Shown: piece after piece, positions 32,369 to 41,162 of the stretch
How positions within the stretch are numbered: the first letter of the stretch is position 1
How the letters are laid out: each line of letters begins with the position of its first letter
Source of the DNA: Paenibacillus sp. PL91
Lineage (GTDB): Bacteria; Bacillota; Bacilli; Paenibacillales; Paenibacillaceae
Direction: 5' to 3'
Length of the DNA stretch: 64,000 nucleotides
NCBI RefSeq assembly: GCF_012935325.2
Contig: NZ_JABBYG020000002.1
Span: forward strand, 372,001 to 436,000
The notes under the pieces: model-generated
The model's database searches: none
What the model was told of the DNA's origin: nothing
What the model saw: the letters and a program-made list of their open reading frames with translations, nothing else
Translations under genes and position numbers: made by a program

Positions 32369-33547
32369 ATGGCTTCAGATGCTATTTTCATTCATCATAC
32401 GGATTCTAGTGGATATAAATTTGGCGAGGAGCATCCTTTCGATCCGCTGCGGATCACGCTAACGATAGATTTGCTTAAAGAAATAAATGCTATTTCCGAG
32501 AAGCAGATGGAAGCTCCTCCCGCCTACTCCGAGGAAGAAATGCTTTCGCTTGTTCATCGAACCGACTACTTGTCTGCCGTCAAGCAATTAAGCGAGGACG
32601 CGTCATTAGACGACAGCAGCTTGCTCGCTCAGCAATTTGGTCTGCACACTGAGGATACGCCCTATTTTCCAGGCATGCACAAAGCTGCGATGACTATTGT
32701 CAATGGCTCTGTAGCCGCTGCTGATGCTGTTATGACGGGCCGAACTAAGCATGCCTATCACGTCGCCGGCGGACTGCACCACGCCTTTCCTGACCGCGCT
32801 TCGGGCTTTTGCGTATATAATGACGCCGCGGTCGCCATTAAGCATATCCGTCAAGCCTACGGCGCTAAAGTGCTTTATATCGACACCGATGTCCACCACG
32901 GAGACGGCGTTCAATGGGTTTTCTATGATGATCCTAACGTATGCACGTATTCCATTCATGAAACGGGTAAATTTCTGTTCCCTGGAACAGGCTTCGTTCA
33001 CGAGAAAGGCGTGGACCATGGATTCGGTGCCTGCTATAATGTTCCCCTTGAGCCTTATACCGAGGATGACTCTTGGCTGGAGAGCTTTAATGTTACTCTA
33101 CGCAAAGTTATCGCTGCGTTCAAACCGGATATCATCATCAGTCAGCACGGCTGTGATGCGCACGCATTTGACCCGCTCTCTCATATTCATTGCAGCATGC
33201 GGATCTATGCCGAAATCCCAGCGATCATTCATGAATTAGCTCATGAGCATACTAATGGACGATGGATTGCGCTTGGCGGAGGCGGCTACGATATTTTTCG
33301 CGTCGTGCCTAGAGCTTGGTCTTTAGTTTGGCTCACAATGATAGAGCATCCAATTGCTAAAGCGATAGCTGCCGGAGAAACGCCGCCGCTTCCTGAAAGC
33401 TGGCTTCGGCGCTGGACCACCTTAAGCCCGCTCAAGCTGCCGACAAAATGGTTGGATGATCAGACTGACATTGAGCCTATGCCAAGGCGCGCCGAGATCA
33501 CTGAAAAAAATAGAGCTATGCAAAAAATCGCCGTTCAGGATATATAA
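32369..33547 (+). CDS. acuC: Acetoin utilization protein AcuC, class I/II histone deacetylase fold
   Basis: A 392-residue zinc-dependent deacetylase matching B. subtilis AcuC (387). Motifs: HVAGGLHHAFPDRASGFCVY with the active-site His pair (about 131-150), the zinc ligands in DTDVHHGDGVQ (about 172-182) and the Asp in QHGCDAHAFDPL, and WIALGGGGYD near 300. AcuC and the NAD-dependent SrtN reverse AcuA-mediated acetylation of AcsA, restoring activity. The ATG at 32369 has a strong TTTTAGGAGG derived from the end of the repeat element. The C-terminal 50 residues are variable in the family. It is the last gene of the acuAC operon. Confidence 0.95.
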   Translation: MASDAIFIHHTDSSGYKFGEEHPFDPLRITLTIDLLKEINAISEKQMEAPPAYSEEEMLSLVHRTDYLSAVKQLSEDASLDDSSLLAQQFGLHTEDTPYFPGMHKAAMTIVNGSVAAADAVMTGRTKHAYHVAGGLHHAFPDRASGFCVYNDAAVAIKHIRQAYGAKVLYIDTDVHHGDGVQWVFYDDPNVCTYSIHETGKFLFPGTGFVHEKGVDHGFGACYNVPLEPYTEDDSWLESFNVTLRKVIAAFKPDIIISQHGCDAHAFDPLSHIHCSMRIYAEIPAIIHELAHEHTNGRWIALGGGGYDIFRVVPRAWSLVWLTMIEHPIAKAIAAGETPPLPESWLRRWTTLSPLKLPTKWLDDQTDIEPMPRRAEITEKNRAMQKIAVQDI

Positions 33548-33581
33548 ACATCAATGCACTCAAGACAATGCTCCAATCATA

Positions 33582-33624
33582 GAAAAAAGGAGGAGCCCCG
33601 ATGCCAGCATCGGGGCTCCTCCTT
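33582..33624 (-). terminator. Terminator between acuC and mtnN
   Basis: A perfect 18-bp GC-rich stem (33587-33604 with 33607-33624). The U tract (UUUUUU) is on the minus-strand side, so it mainly ends mtnN transcription. The acuC side has a poor tail. Confidence 0.85.
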
Positions 33625-33641
33625 CATCTATCTCATTAAAA

Positions 33642-34340
33642 TTAAACGTGCCGTACGATATCATCAATGATTTGATATGAGTTGTTGGCAGCCGTTACTG
33701 TAAACTCCGAGAAGTTCACATGGGCTGAGCCATCAGCCTTGTCCGACATCGAGCGAATGATAACAAATGGCGTTTCATTCATATCGCATACCTGCGCAAC
33801 CGAAGCGCCTTCCATTTCCGCGCATGCGCCACCCAGCGTCTCATGCAGAAGCTTTACTGTCTCGCGGCTAGCAATAAATTGATCGCCTGAGAGCACTTTG
33901 CCCTTCAGGCTGCGCCCTGAGAATAGTCGCTCGCTTGCTGCTGAGGCGAGCTCAATTAAACGCTCGTCTGCTGGAAACTCCGATCTTGGGTGAAATGGAA
34001 TCGTTCCACGAGCAAAGCCGAGAGGCGAGCAATCCATATCATGCTGCACGCAGCTTGTGGAAATAACAATATCTCCGATGTTTAGCTGAGGAGCAACTGC
34101 TCCTGCTACACCTGTAAAAAGAACGCAATCAGCTCCAAGATCAAGCAATATTTGCGTACAGACAGCGGCATTTACTTTGCCTACGCCCGATTTGCAATAA
34201 ATGATCGCTTTGCCATGCAACGTCCCCTCGTAATAGGTAATGCCTGCCTTCGTCACCTGAGACGCTACGTTTACATGCTCATGCAGCAGTTCAATTTCTT
34301 CCGCCATAGCGCCAATAATTCCAATTTTGTTAAACGACAT
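33642..34340 (-). CDS. mtnN: 5'-methylthioadenosine/S-adenosylhomocysteine nucleosidase
   Basis: A 232-residue nucleosidase that cleaves adenine from MTA, SAH and 5'-deoxyadenosine, feeding methionine salvage and the activated methyl cycle. Signatures: IGIIGAMAEE (catalytic Glu about residue 14), SGVGKVNAA, FTGVAGAV, EMEGASVAQV (substrate-binding Glu about 174) and IRSMSDKADG with the catalytic Asp (about 198). Length and motifs match B. subtilis MtnN (231). The start is an ATG at 34340. It lies only 5 bases after the ccpA stop, so it is co-transcribed with ccpA, an unusual linkage of methyl salvage with carbon control. Confidence 0.95.
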   Translation of the reverse strand: MSFNKIGIIGAMAEEIELLHEHVNVASQVTKAGITYYEGTLHGKAIIYCKSGVGKVNAAVCTQILLDLGADCVLFTGVAGAVAPQLNIGDIVISTSCVQHDMDCSPLGFARGTIPFHPRSEFPADERLIELASAASERLFSGRSLKGKVLSGDQFIASRETVKLLHETLGGACAEMEGASVAQVCDMNETPFVIIRSMSDKADGSAHVNFSEFTVTAANNSYQIIDDIVRHV

Positions 34341-34345
34341 TTCTT

Positions 34346-35350
34346 TTATACTCCTCCAACCGATTGACGCACAACGATTTCATGCGGTAGTACGACTTTG
34401 GATTGCTCTACATTTTCTTTTTTCATTAGCTTTGTCAGCAAGCGCATGGAAACCGCACCGATATCATACATCGGTTGCGCTACCGCTGTAAGCTGCGGTC
34501 GAACCATCGAAGCCATCCGGCTATTATCAACGCTAATAACGGAAATATCATCTGGAACTTTCAAGCCGGAATCCTGAATGCTGTGAATTGCGCCGATCGC
34601 CATTTCGTCCGTTGCAGAAAAAACAGCCGTTGGACGCTCGTCCAGCTCAATAAAATATTTCATCGCATCCGCGCCCGATTCATAACGATAGTTACCAATG
34701 CGCACTAAGGAATCGTCATAGGCAATGCCAGCACCTTCAAGCGCGCGCTTATAGCCTTGAAATCTTGCATAACCGATGGATGGGTCTTGAAGGGTGCCGC
34801 TGATCATCGCAATCCGTTTATGGCCTTGCTCAAGCAGCTTTTGAACCGCATCAAAGGCAGCATCCTCATGGTTGATGTCGACAGACGGAATTTGTCCGCT
34901 CTCATCGGAAGTCGCACAAAGTACAATTGGCACATTGGCTGTCTTAAATGCTTGCAAATGCTCTTCTGTTACAGCTCCGCCCATAAATAACAGGCCGTCG
35001 ACCTGCTTCTCCAATAGCGTGTTAATAACGCGGATTTCTTTGTCCTTCTTCTTGTCCGCATTGCACAAAATAATATTATAATGATACATATTCGCAATAT
35101 CTTCAATTCCACGTGCTACTTCAGCAAATATGGCATTTGAAATATCGGGAATGACAACCCCTACGGTCGTCGTTTTCTTGCTAGCTAGACCTCTTGCTAC
35201 AGCATTCGGACGATACCCAAGCCGCTCAATTGCCTCAAATACTTTCTTGCGTGTTGCCGGTTTCACATTGGGATTGTTATTAACAACCCGGGAAACCGTA
35301 GCCATCGACACTCCTGCTTCTCTTGCTACATCATAAATAGTTACCGTCAC
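34346..35350 (-). CDS. ccpA: Catabolite control protein A
   Basis: A 334-residue LacI-family regulator with the CcpA signature. [23 protein letters not shown] followed by the hinge helix [16 protein letters not shown]. The core has [18 protein letters not shown] and the C-terminal [10 protein letters not shown]. Bound to HPr(Ser-P) or Crh(Ser-P), CcpA represses or activates genes at cre sites. Start chosen: GTG at 35350 with GGAG nine bases upstream, giving [13 protein letters not shown] as in homologues. An ATG five codons earlier lacks a ribosome binding site. The acsA-acuAC-ccpA neighbourhood is conserved with B. subtilis, though mtnN is inserted here. Confidence 0.95.
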   Translation of the reverse strand: MTVTIYDVAREAGVSMATVSRVVNNNPNVKPATRKKVFEAIERLGYRPNAVARGLASKKTTTVGVVIPDISNAIFAEVARGIEDIANMYHYNIILCNADKKKDKEIRVINTLLEKQVDGLLFMGGAVTEEHLQAFKTANVPIVLCATSDESGQIPSVDINHEDAAFDAVQKLLEQGHKRIAMISGTLQDPSIGYARFQGYKRALEGAGIAYDDSLVRIGNYRYESGADAMKYFIELDERPTAVFSATDEMAIGAIHSIQDSGLKVPDDISVISVDNSRMASMVRPQLTAVAQPMYDIGAVSMRLLTKLMKKENVEQSKVVLPHEIVVRQSVGGV

Positions 35351-35406
35351 AGTGGTTCTCTCCATTAGCTCAGATTTTAAAATTTCGTACGCCGTATATT
35401 AACGTA

Positions 35407-35435
35407 ATCATAGCATAAAGGGAATGGCAACGCAA
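35407..35435 (-). promoter_or_regulatory. Candidate sigma-A promoter of ccpA-mtnN
   Basis: Minus strand: -35 TTGCGT (35430-35435), 17-base spacer, -10 TATGAT (35407-35412), 57 bases before the GTG start. Confidence 0.45.
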
Positions 35436-35641
35436 AGCAAAAGACGTCAAAAACCCTGATATTCCGAGCTTTCATTTATTTTTTCAACAATTGTCCATAC
35501 CTCGAAGCACATGACAACCAGCAGGAATTCTGCAGGAAAATTGAAGAAATATAAGGCTTTCAAAGGAACTTGAGAAACGGTTACATGAAGGATAGGGACC
35601 AATCTACTCTTCCAAAATATTTCAGCAGCCTATAAAAATGG

Positions 35642-35939
35642 AAAAAAGACGAGCCTCAGAAGTTTCCTCCTGCAAGCTCGCCGAATGGTTTCTCATGCCT
35701 TACATATACAACGTCAATCAGCCCGTTCCAATTTGCTTTTGCATTCAATACTTCAATACTTTAATACTGTAAGATCTCAAATCTTGACAAAAAGTTTCCG
35801 AGCACTTTGCCGGTCATCCCCCATCTCCCCATCCACAGCCCACGCTACAAAAATAGCGAAACATGGCAGCTCTCGCAATGTGAAGCTGGGTCTGATCTGC
35901 TGCATTGCAAGCAGCATGGATGACCGCGAGTCCATTCGG
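35642..35939 (-). other. Intergenic stretch with a minus-strand terminator and no recognised gene
   Basis: Between ccpA and the zinc-ribbon gene (35351-35939) no protein gene is supported. A strong minus-strand terminator lies at 35642-35682: outer stem GGCGAGCTT/AGGCTCGTC with G-U pairs, inner CAGGAG-GAAA-CTTCTG with a GNRA loop, then U6. It is about 260 bases after the 35940 stop codon, so this is either a long 3' UTR or a small RNA. A possible promoter is TTGTCA, 18 bases, TATTAA, about 110 bases before the hairpin. Confidence 0.5.
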
Positions 35940-36434
35940 CTATGTATGGAGAGTACGACGGCTTATTTGTTCAAGTCTCTTACTCAAATCTTCAATCCAT
36001 GCCTCATCGTTAAGCGTCTGAGCAAGCAAATACAAATCGAGAAGCTTGTTAATGCGCTGCTCTACTAATCTCTCGAAAGCGGTTTGATCCGTCTGCTGCT
36101 TGTCCGCTTTTGCTTCAACTAACAAATTCGCCCATTCGTTGCATTCGTCAAAAAGAAAGGTTTGCTTATGTGGTTGAGTTCCCAATTGAGAAATTAATCC
36201 CGTTAAATCCGGCTTAACCTCCGGAAAAACTTCACTCCTATTGCAGGCCGTACAGGAGAAAATCGGTACGTTGTCGATCTCAACCTTCCCCGAATAAATA
36301 ACTGTGCGCAGTTTCATCTTCATGATGTCACCACAATGACACCGCTTATGCAAAGTGGTCCACTCCTTCTTAGTAGCAGCAATTGCCGCTAAGCATTGCT
36401 TTTTAGAGTTGCATTGTATAAGTGATTCGACCAT
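35940..36434 (-). CDS. Zinc-ribbon protein resembling the YgiT-type finger family
   Basis: A 164-residue protein with four N-terminal Cys in two pairs: CHCGDIMKMKLR (about 32-43) and SCTACNRSEVFPEV (about 59-72), spaced as in the YgiT/MqsA-type zinc ribbon, with VEIDNVPIFSC between. Two more Cys are at 8 and 14. The C-terminal half is helical and charged (QRINKLLDLYLLAQTLND). I do not recognise a specific function. There is no HTH domain of MqsA type and no toxin gene beside it, so an antitoxin role is unsupported. Start ATG at 36434 with AGGAA at a longish distance, so the start is uncertain. Confidence 0.7.
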   Translation of the reverse strand: MVESLIQCNSKKQCLAAIAATKKEWTTLHKRCHCGDIMKMKLRTVIYSGKVEIDNVPIFSCTACNRSEVFPEVKPDLTGLISQLGTQPHKQTFLFDECNEWANLLVEAKADKQQTDQTAFERLVEQRINKLLDLYLLAQTLNDEAWIEDLSKRLEQISRRTLHT

Positions 36435-36512
36435 TTTCGCATAAATTCCTGCTTACACAGCTATGTAATTTTTACTACTAAAATCAGTTTGATGCCTTCC
36501 AATAGCTTCCGA

Positions 36513-36950
36513 TTACCGGGCGATTTTTCTCCATATCTTTCGAATCGGCGGAATCGCAGAAAGCGCGGTCCATACCGCAGCTCCTATCATATCATTGCGT
36601 ATATCCATAGGGTCAGGCATTCTGCCGCCCACAAAGGATTGATGAAACTCATCCGTAATCCCATACAGCCCGCAGATTAGTACGATAGCAACCTTCATCC
36701 AGAATCGGTCACCGTTCCTGCCAATTCCAAAATCGATTGTTAAAGCTAAAATAAAATAAGAAACATAATGGCCCCAATTAAAATCTTCCATAAAAGGAAA
36801 GAACGTTTGAAAGAAAGGCAGCAATGTTCCGATCTCGTCACTAGTTCTTGAGGATAATATAAAAATAACGGTCATCCAGGCGACTGCAGGCAAAAAGCGA
36901 AGCAGCCTTAGATAAGAGAATGATTTTGAATTCGAATCCGTTTGCTTCAT
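36513..36950 (-). CDS. VanZ-family membrane protein
   Basis: A 145-residue protein with four hydrophobic segments and the VanZ signature TDEFHQSFVGGRMPDPMDIR followed by NDMIGAAVW. VanZ gives low-level teicoplanin resistance in enterococci, and chromosomal relatives in Bacillales have no proven role. I place the start at the ATG at 36950 (GGAG two to three codons upstream in CGAAGGAGTAACA). The open frame continues upstream without a ribosome binding site and would overlap the divergent PfpI gene. Its promoter must lie in the 53-base gap shared with pfpI. No other glycopeptide-resistance gene is nearby. Confidence 0.87.
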   Translation of the reverse strand: MKQTDSNSKSFSYLRLLRFLPAVAWMTVIFILSSRTSDEIGTLLPFFQTFFPFMEDFNWGHYVSYFILALTIDFGIGRNGDRFWMKVAIVLICGLYGITDEFHQSFVGGRMPDPMDIRNDMIGAAVWTALSAIPPIRKIWRKIAR

Positions 36951-37003
36951 TGTTACTCCTTCGTTACAATAATAGAGATCTTTAATAGATGGAGGGGAAT
37001 ATA

Positions 37004-37534
37004 ATGTCATTGCAAAACAAAACCGTCATCTGCTTGCTTGACGACGAGTTTGAGGATTTGGAGCTATGGTATCCCGTATATCGTGCGCGCGAAGCTGGTG
37101 CAACCGTCCTGTATGCTGGGCCTGAGAAAGGCAAGAAGCATATCGGTAAGTATGGCGTACCTGCAGTAGCCGATTTATCGTTCGATGAAGTAAACAGCGA
37201 GGACATTATCGGATTGCTCGTGCCAGGCGGCTGGGCACCCGACAAGCTTCGCCGTTATCCGAAAGTGCTTCAGCTGGTACAGGAGCTGAATGCGGCAGAC
37301 AAGCCGATCGGCCAAATCTGCCATGCAGGCTGGGTACTCATTTCGGCGAAAATACTAGAAGGCCGCAAGGTAACCTCAACCCCCGGCATTCGCGACGATA
37401 TGGAAAATGCAGGCGCTACATGGTTCGATGAAGCCGTTGTCGTGGACGGAAATCTGATCTCCGCGCGTCGTCCGCCGGATCTTCCGCCTTATGCCAAAGC
37501 ATTTGTAGACGCATTAGTACAGCGAATGGGTTAA
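37004..37534 (+). CDS. DJ-1/PfpI family protein (class I glutamine amidotransferase-like)
   Basis: A 176-residue DJ-1/PfpI protein. The conserved acidic residue lies in DDEFEDLE near the N-terminus, and the nucleophilic Cys with its following His is in IGQICHAGWVLIS (about 105-117). Family members have been assigned protease, chaperone or deglycase functions. B. subtilis YfkM and YraA are related. Start ATG at 37004. The upstream ATG would place the GGAGGGG ribosome binding site inside the gene. The 3' end is unusual: the last four codons form one arm of a terminator and the stop codon shares its TTAA with the stop of the convergent ptsI. Confidence 0.9.
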   Translation: MSLQNKTVICLLDDEFEDLELWYPVYRAREAGATVLYAGPEKGKKHIGKYGVPAVADLSFDEVNSEDIIGLLVPGGWAPDKLRRYPKVLQLVQELNAADKPIGQICHAGWVLISAKILEGRKVTSTPGIRDDMENAGATWFDEAVVVDGNLISARRPPDLPPYAKAFVDALVQRMG

Positions 37535-37551
37535 CCATTCGCTGTTTTTTT
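37520..37551 (+). terminator. Terminator formed by the overlapping 3' ends of pfpI and ptsI
   Basis: A 10-bp perfect stem CAGCGAATGG (37520-37529) with 37535-37544, loop GTTAA containing both stop codons, and a T7 tract that is also the Lys-Lys codons of ptsI. It acts only on the plus strand. Confidence 0.85.
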
Positions 37552-39273
37552 ATTTATACGCTCCATAAAGCCATTAAGCTGCTCTAATATTTCTGTGCTC
37601 GTGCGGCAGGCATGCAGCTTCTGGAACACCTCTCTGCTCTCTTCCTGAGAGGTGCAGAGCAGCCTTTCCTTCACTTGTAAAATGGAATGTGATGACATGC
37701 TTAGCTCATCCACATCCAAGCTAAGCCAAATCGGCAGCGCTCTTAAATCTCCCGCTAGCTCCCCGCAAACGCCAACGGTAATTCCGCTTCGCTTTGCCGC
37801 TTCAACTGTCATACGCAGCATTCTAAGCAGCGCAGGATGGTACGGCTCATACAAATGTGAGATTTCCTCATTCATGCGATCGACCGCAAGCGTGAATTGA
37901 ACCAAGTCATTTGTTCCAATGCTGAAGAAATCCACCTCTTCCGCAAGCAAATCGGCAATCATAACGGCAGCTGGCACCTCGATCATAATGCCAATCTTCA
38001 TTCCTTTGTCATAAGGAAGGCCTGCTTCCTCGAGCTCGCGCTTTGCTTCATTCAGCACCGCGTTTGCTGCCCGAACCTCATCCACCGATGAAATAAGCGG
38101 ATACATCAGCTTTACCTGACCATAGTAGCTTGCGCGAAGTATTGCACGCAGCTGCGTTTTAAATAAGTCCTGACGGTCAAGTGAAATCCGAATCGCCCGG
38201 TAGCCAAGAAACGGATTATCCTCTTCCGGAAGCTCAAAATAATCAAGCTGCTTGTCGCCGCCAACATCAAGCGTCCGAATGACTAATGGCTCGCCGCCAA
38301 GCCGCTCGGCTACGCTGCGGTAAACCTCGAACTGCTCTTCTTCCTTCGGAAACCGATTGCGGTCCATATACAAAAACTCAGTACGGAACAATCCTACGCC
38401 ATGTGCCCCGCTCGCTAATGCAATTTCTAGCTCCTTGAAGGAGCTGATATTAGCCGCCAGCTCCAGTCTCTTGCCATCTGGCGTTACAGGACGGTGACCT
38501 GCAATGCCGTGCAGTCTTTTCTTCGCTTCCGCTTGATGGCTGTGCAGCTCGGAGTAGGAATCTATCACTTGCTGCACAGGATCAATAAATACGGTCCCGT
38601 CACTGCCGTCGATAATGATCGTTTGCCCGGTTTGTATAGGCTCCTCAAGCTTCGTCTCCACGCCTACAACGAGCGGAACGCCAAGCGCACGCGCCATAAT
38701 TGCCGAATGAGAAGTCGTGCTTCCAGCCAGCGTCACAATGCCTAGCACATGCTGCGGATTGATGTGGGCAAGCTGTGAAGGCGACAGCTCCTTCGCGATT
38801 AGAATAAACGGTTGCGTATCCGACGGAAGCGTTATTTCCGGCGCTCCAAGCAAATGCTTCAGCAAACGATTGCCCACATCCTTAATATCAAGCGCTCTTT
38901 CCTTCATATATTCATCATCAAGCAGATCGAACATCGTAACAAAATGGTCGATCGCTTCTTTAACTGCTACTTCTGCTGCTTTGTACTGACGCTGGATAAT
39001 GCCTTGAATTTCATTCATAAAGACAGGATCGTCCAAAATGGCTATATGAGCATCGAATATATGTGTTTCCTCCGAACCGACAACATCACGCAGCTCATCC
39101 TTAATCTGCTCAATTTCCGATTTAGAGGTACGAATTCCTTCGTAAACACGTTCGAACTCGCGGGCAAAATCAGCTACATCAATCTTTTGCTCCGGTAATT
39201 CCCATTCCCAATTCGGAAGCACAAACGATCTCCCAATCGCTATGCCTGCTGACGCTCCTATTCCTTGAATCAT
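37531..39273 (-). CDS. ptsI: PTS enzyme I (phosphoenolpyruvate-protein phosphotransferase)
   Basis: A 580-residue enzyme I that transfers phosphate from PEP to HPr, the first step of all PTS sugar uptake. The phosphorylated His is in GSTTSHSAIMARALG (about 190). The PEP-binding C-terminal barrel has LFRTEFLYMDR, VRTLDVGGD-like VIRTLDVGGDK, and the active-site Cys in VGVCGELAGD (about 502). Length is normal (B. subtilis 570). Start ATG overlaps the EIICBA stop by 4 bp, so they are translationally coupled. The ptsH (HPr) gene that usually lies between a ptsG and ptsI is absent. Its 3' end overlaps the convergent pfpI. Confidence 0.95.
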   Translation of the reverse strand: MIQGIGASAGIAIGRSFVLPNWEWELPEQKIDVADFAREFERVYEGIRTSKSEIEQIKDELRDVVGSEETHIFDAHIAILDDPVFMNEIQGIIQRQYKAAEVAVKEAIDHFVTMFDLLDDEYMKERALDIKDVGNRLLKHLLGAPEITLPSDTQPFILIAKELSPSQLAHINPQHVLGIVTLAGSTTSHSAIMARALGVPLVVGVETKLEEPIQTGQTIIIDGSDGTVFIDPVQQVIDSYSELHSHQAEAKKRLHGIAGHRPVTPDGKRLELAANISSFKELEIALASGAHGVGLFRTEFLYMDRNRFPKEEEQFEVYRSVAERLGGEPLVIRTLDVGGDKQLDYFELPEEDNPFLGYRAIRISLDRQDLFKTQLRAILRASYYGQVKLMYPLISSVDEVRAANAVLNEAKRELEEAGLPYDKGMKIGIMIEVPAAVMIADLLAEEVDFFSIGTNDLVQFTLAVDRMNEEISHLYEPYHPALLRMLRMTVEAAKRSGITVGVCGELAGDLRALPIWLSLDVDELSMSSHSILQVKERLLCTSQEESREVFQKLHACRTSTEILEQLNGFMERINKKTANG

Positions 39274-41156
39274 TGTGTTTCCCCTCCACCGTTTCTCTCT
39301 TTAAGTACAACAGACATTACAGAGGACTGCCCCTTTTTCACCGCTTTGAACGGTGCAAAACGCCATGAGTGTACAAGATCGGAATTCGTAATAACCATCG
39401 GCGTAGCAAGCGACTTGCTTTCCTTCCGTACTCGCTGCAAGTCAAATTTGATGAGCAGCATGCCTGGGGTAACTTCGTCGCCTTCCTTAACAACCGCATT
39501 AAAATAACCTTTACCTGCCAGACCCGAGGTATCGATTCCGATATGAAGCAGCACCTCCAGCCCCTCAGGAGTAAGAATGCCTATCGCATGCATAGTCGGG
39601 TAAATATGAATGACTTTGCCTTTGACCGGAGAGACAAGCTCCCCTTTGTCTGGAAAGAATGCAACGCCCTGTCCAACGAGCTTGCCTGCGAATATCGGGT
39701 CCGGTACTTCATCAAGTGGAATCATTCTTCCTTGCATAGGCGAATGGAACAGCACTTGCGCTTGATCGCGATGGATCGTCTTGATCATCTCTTCACGAAT
39801 GAGCTCCGAGTAGGTCCCGAATACAACCTGAACTTGCCCGCCGCCCAGCTTAATAACGCCAGCAGCGCCTAGATTGCGCAGTGAATTTATATCGAGCAGC
39901 TTGTCATTGGATACTTTAAGCCGCAATCTAGTAATACAGGACTCCATTTTTTCAATATTTTGTTTGCCGCCAATGGCTTGCAGAATAAGCGGCGCGCGAT
40001 ATGGAATGTCGCCTGCCCACTCGTCAAGCTGCGAGCCTTCCTCGCGACCCGGCGTCGGAATTCTAAACCTGCGAATCGCCCACCGAAACAAGAAATAATA
40101 TACAAATCCGACGACGATGCCAATGGGAACAATAAGCCAGCCCCGAGTCGCCAAATGCAAATTAATGACATAATCGATCGCCCCGGCTGAAAACGAAAAG
40201 CCATGCTTAATGCCCAGCTCGTAAGTAACCCACATGATAATACCAGACAATATCGCATGAACAACGTATAAATAGGGAGCCACAAATAAAAAAGCAAATT
40301 CTACCGGCTCAGTGACACCCGTAAGGAATGACGCGAGCGCCGCATAAAGAAATGTTTTTCGTATTTTCGGCTTCAAATCCTCACGCGCTTCATGAATAAT
40401 CGCAAGAGCGATGGCCGGCAAAGCGAACATCATCGTCGGATAAAGCCCGGCCATGAACACGCCAGCTGACGGATCTCCGGCGAAGAAGCGAGGCAGGTCG
40501 CCAAAGACCATGCTGCCCGTTTCAGTCTCATAGCCACCAATTTGAAACCAGAACACGTGACTGACTAAATGGTGCAGGCCAAACACGACCAAAATGCGGT
40601 GCACAAAGCCGTATAAAAAAACGCCGAACCCGCCGCCCGATGCAACAATTTCTCCAAGCTCCACAAGCAATTGCTGCAAATAGGGGGCGATGTTGATCAT
40701 GCCAATCGAGAATAACAAGGATACGAGGCTTACGAACAGCGGAACAAACCTCGGCCCTCCAAAAAACTGTATGTACTCCGGCAAGCGAAGACTTTTGAAT
40801 CTCTCGTGGCTGACTCCCGCTATGATCCCGATTATTGTTCCTATTAAGACAGTAGGTTCAATTTGAACATCAGCTGTTCCTGTAATCCCACTATAGATAA
40901 ACATACCGACCAGAGCTGCCATACCGGCTGCAAGCGCATTTCCTGTCAAACCAAGCGAAATGCCCAGCGCGAAAATATATGGTAAAAACGTAAAAATCGT
41001 TTCGCTCGCTGTAACTAAATAACCTTCCATTCCTGGCAAACCAATGTACGCCCAAGGCAGCTTGCTCAAACTCAAAAATATAGCCGCGCCCGGCAATACA
41101 ATCATCGGCAGCATAAAAGCTCTACCGAGCTGCTGCAGACTTCCTATGAAAACCAT
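39270..41156 (-). CDS. PTS permease EIICBA, glucose/N-acetylglucosamine family
   Basis: A 628-residue fused sugar permease. EIIC membrane domain about 1-370 (ten hydrophobic segments, FGLHHLVSHVFW, and TGVTEPVEFAFLFVAP), EIIB about 390-470 with the phosphocysteine in KMESCITRLRL (about 403), EIIA about 480-620 with the phosphohistidine in EVLLHIGIDT (about 534). The family takes up glucose or GlcNAc, and which sugar cannot be decided here. I place the start at the ATG at 41156, which has AAGGAGGTG upstream. The longer frame starts inside the leader. The 5' leader contains a degenerate copy of the dispersed hairpin element. First gene of the operon with ptsI. Confidence 0.9.
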   Translation of the reverse strand: MVFIGSLQQLGRAFMLPMIVLPGAAIFLSLSKLPWAYIGLPGMEGYLVTASETIFTFLPYIFALGISLGLTGNALAAGMAALVGMFIYSGITGTADVQIEPTVLIGTIIGIIAGVSHERFKSLRLPEYIQFFGGPRFVPLFVSLVSLLFSIGMINIAPYLQQLLVELGEIVASGGGFGVFLYGFVHRILVVFGLHHLVSHVFWFQIGGYETETGSMVFGDLPRFFAGDPSAGVFMAGLYPTMMFALPAIALAIIHEAREDLKPKIRKTFLYAALASFLTGVTEPVEFAFLFVAPYLYVVHAILSGIIMWVTYELGIKHGFSFSAGAIDYVINLHLATRGWLIVPIGIVVGFVYYFLFRWAIRRFRIPTPGREEGSQLDEWAGDIPYRAPLILQAIGGKQNIEKMESCITRLRLKVSNDKLLDINSLRNLGAAGVIKLGGGQVQVVFGTYSELIREEMIKTIHRDQAQVLFHSPMQGRMIPLDEVPDPIFAGKLVGQGVAFFPDKGELVSPVKGKVIHIYPTMHAIGILTPEGLEVLLHIGIDTSGLAGKGYFNAVVKEGDEVTPGMLLIKFDLQRVRKESKSLATPMVITNSDLVHSWRFAPFKAVKKGQSSVMSVVLKERNGGGETQ

Positions 41157-41162
41157 TATGCA

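Noticed and set aside
35760..35835. Short minus-strand peptides (up to about 23 codons) starting with ATG after a G-rich tract
   Set aside because: Too short and unsupported by any recognised family. The region is listed as a possible small RNA instead.
35685..36068. A plus-strand reading frame of 127 codons
   Set aside because: It is antisense to the zinc-ribbon gene over much of its length, has no ribosome binding site, and its composition is not protein-like.
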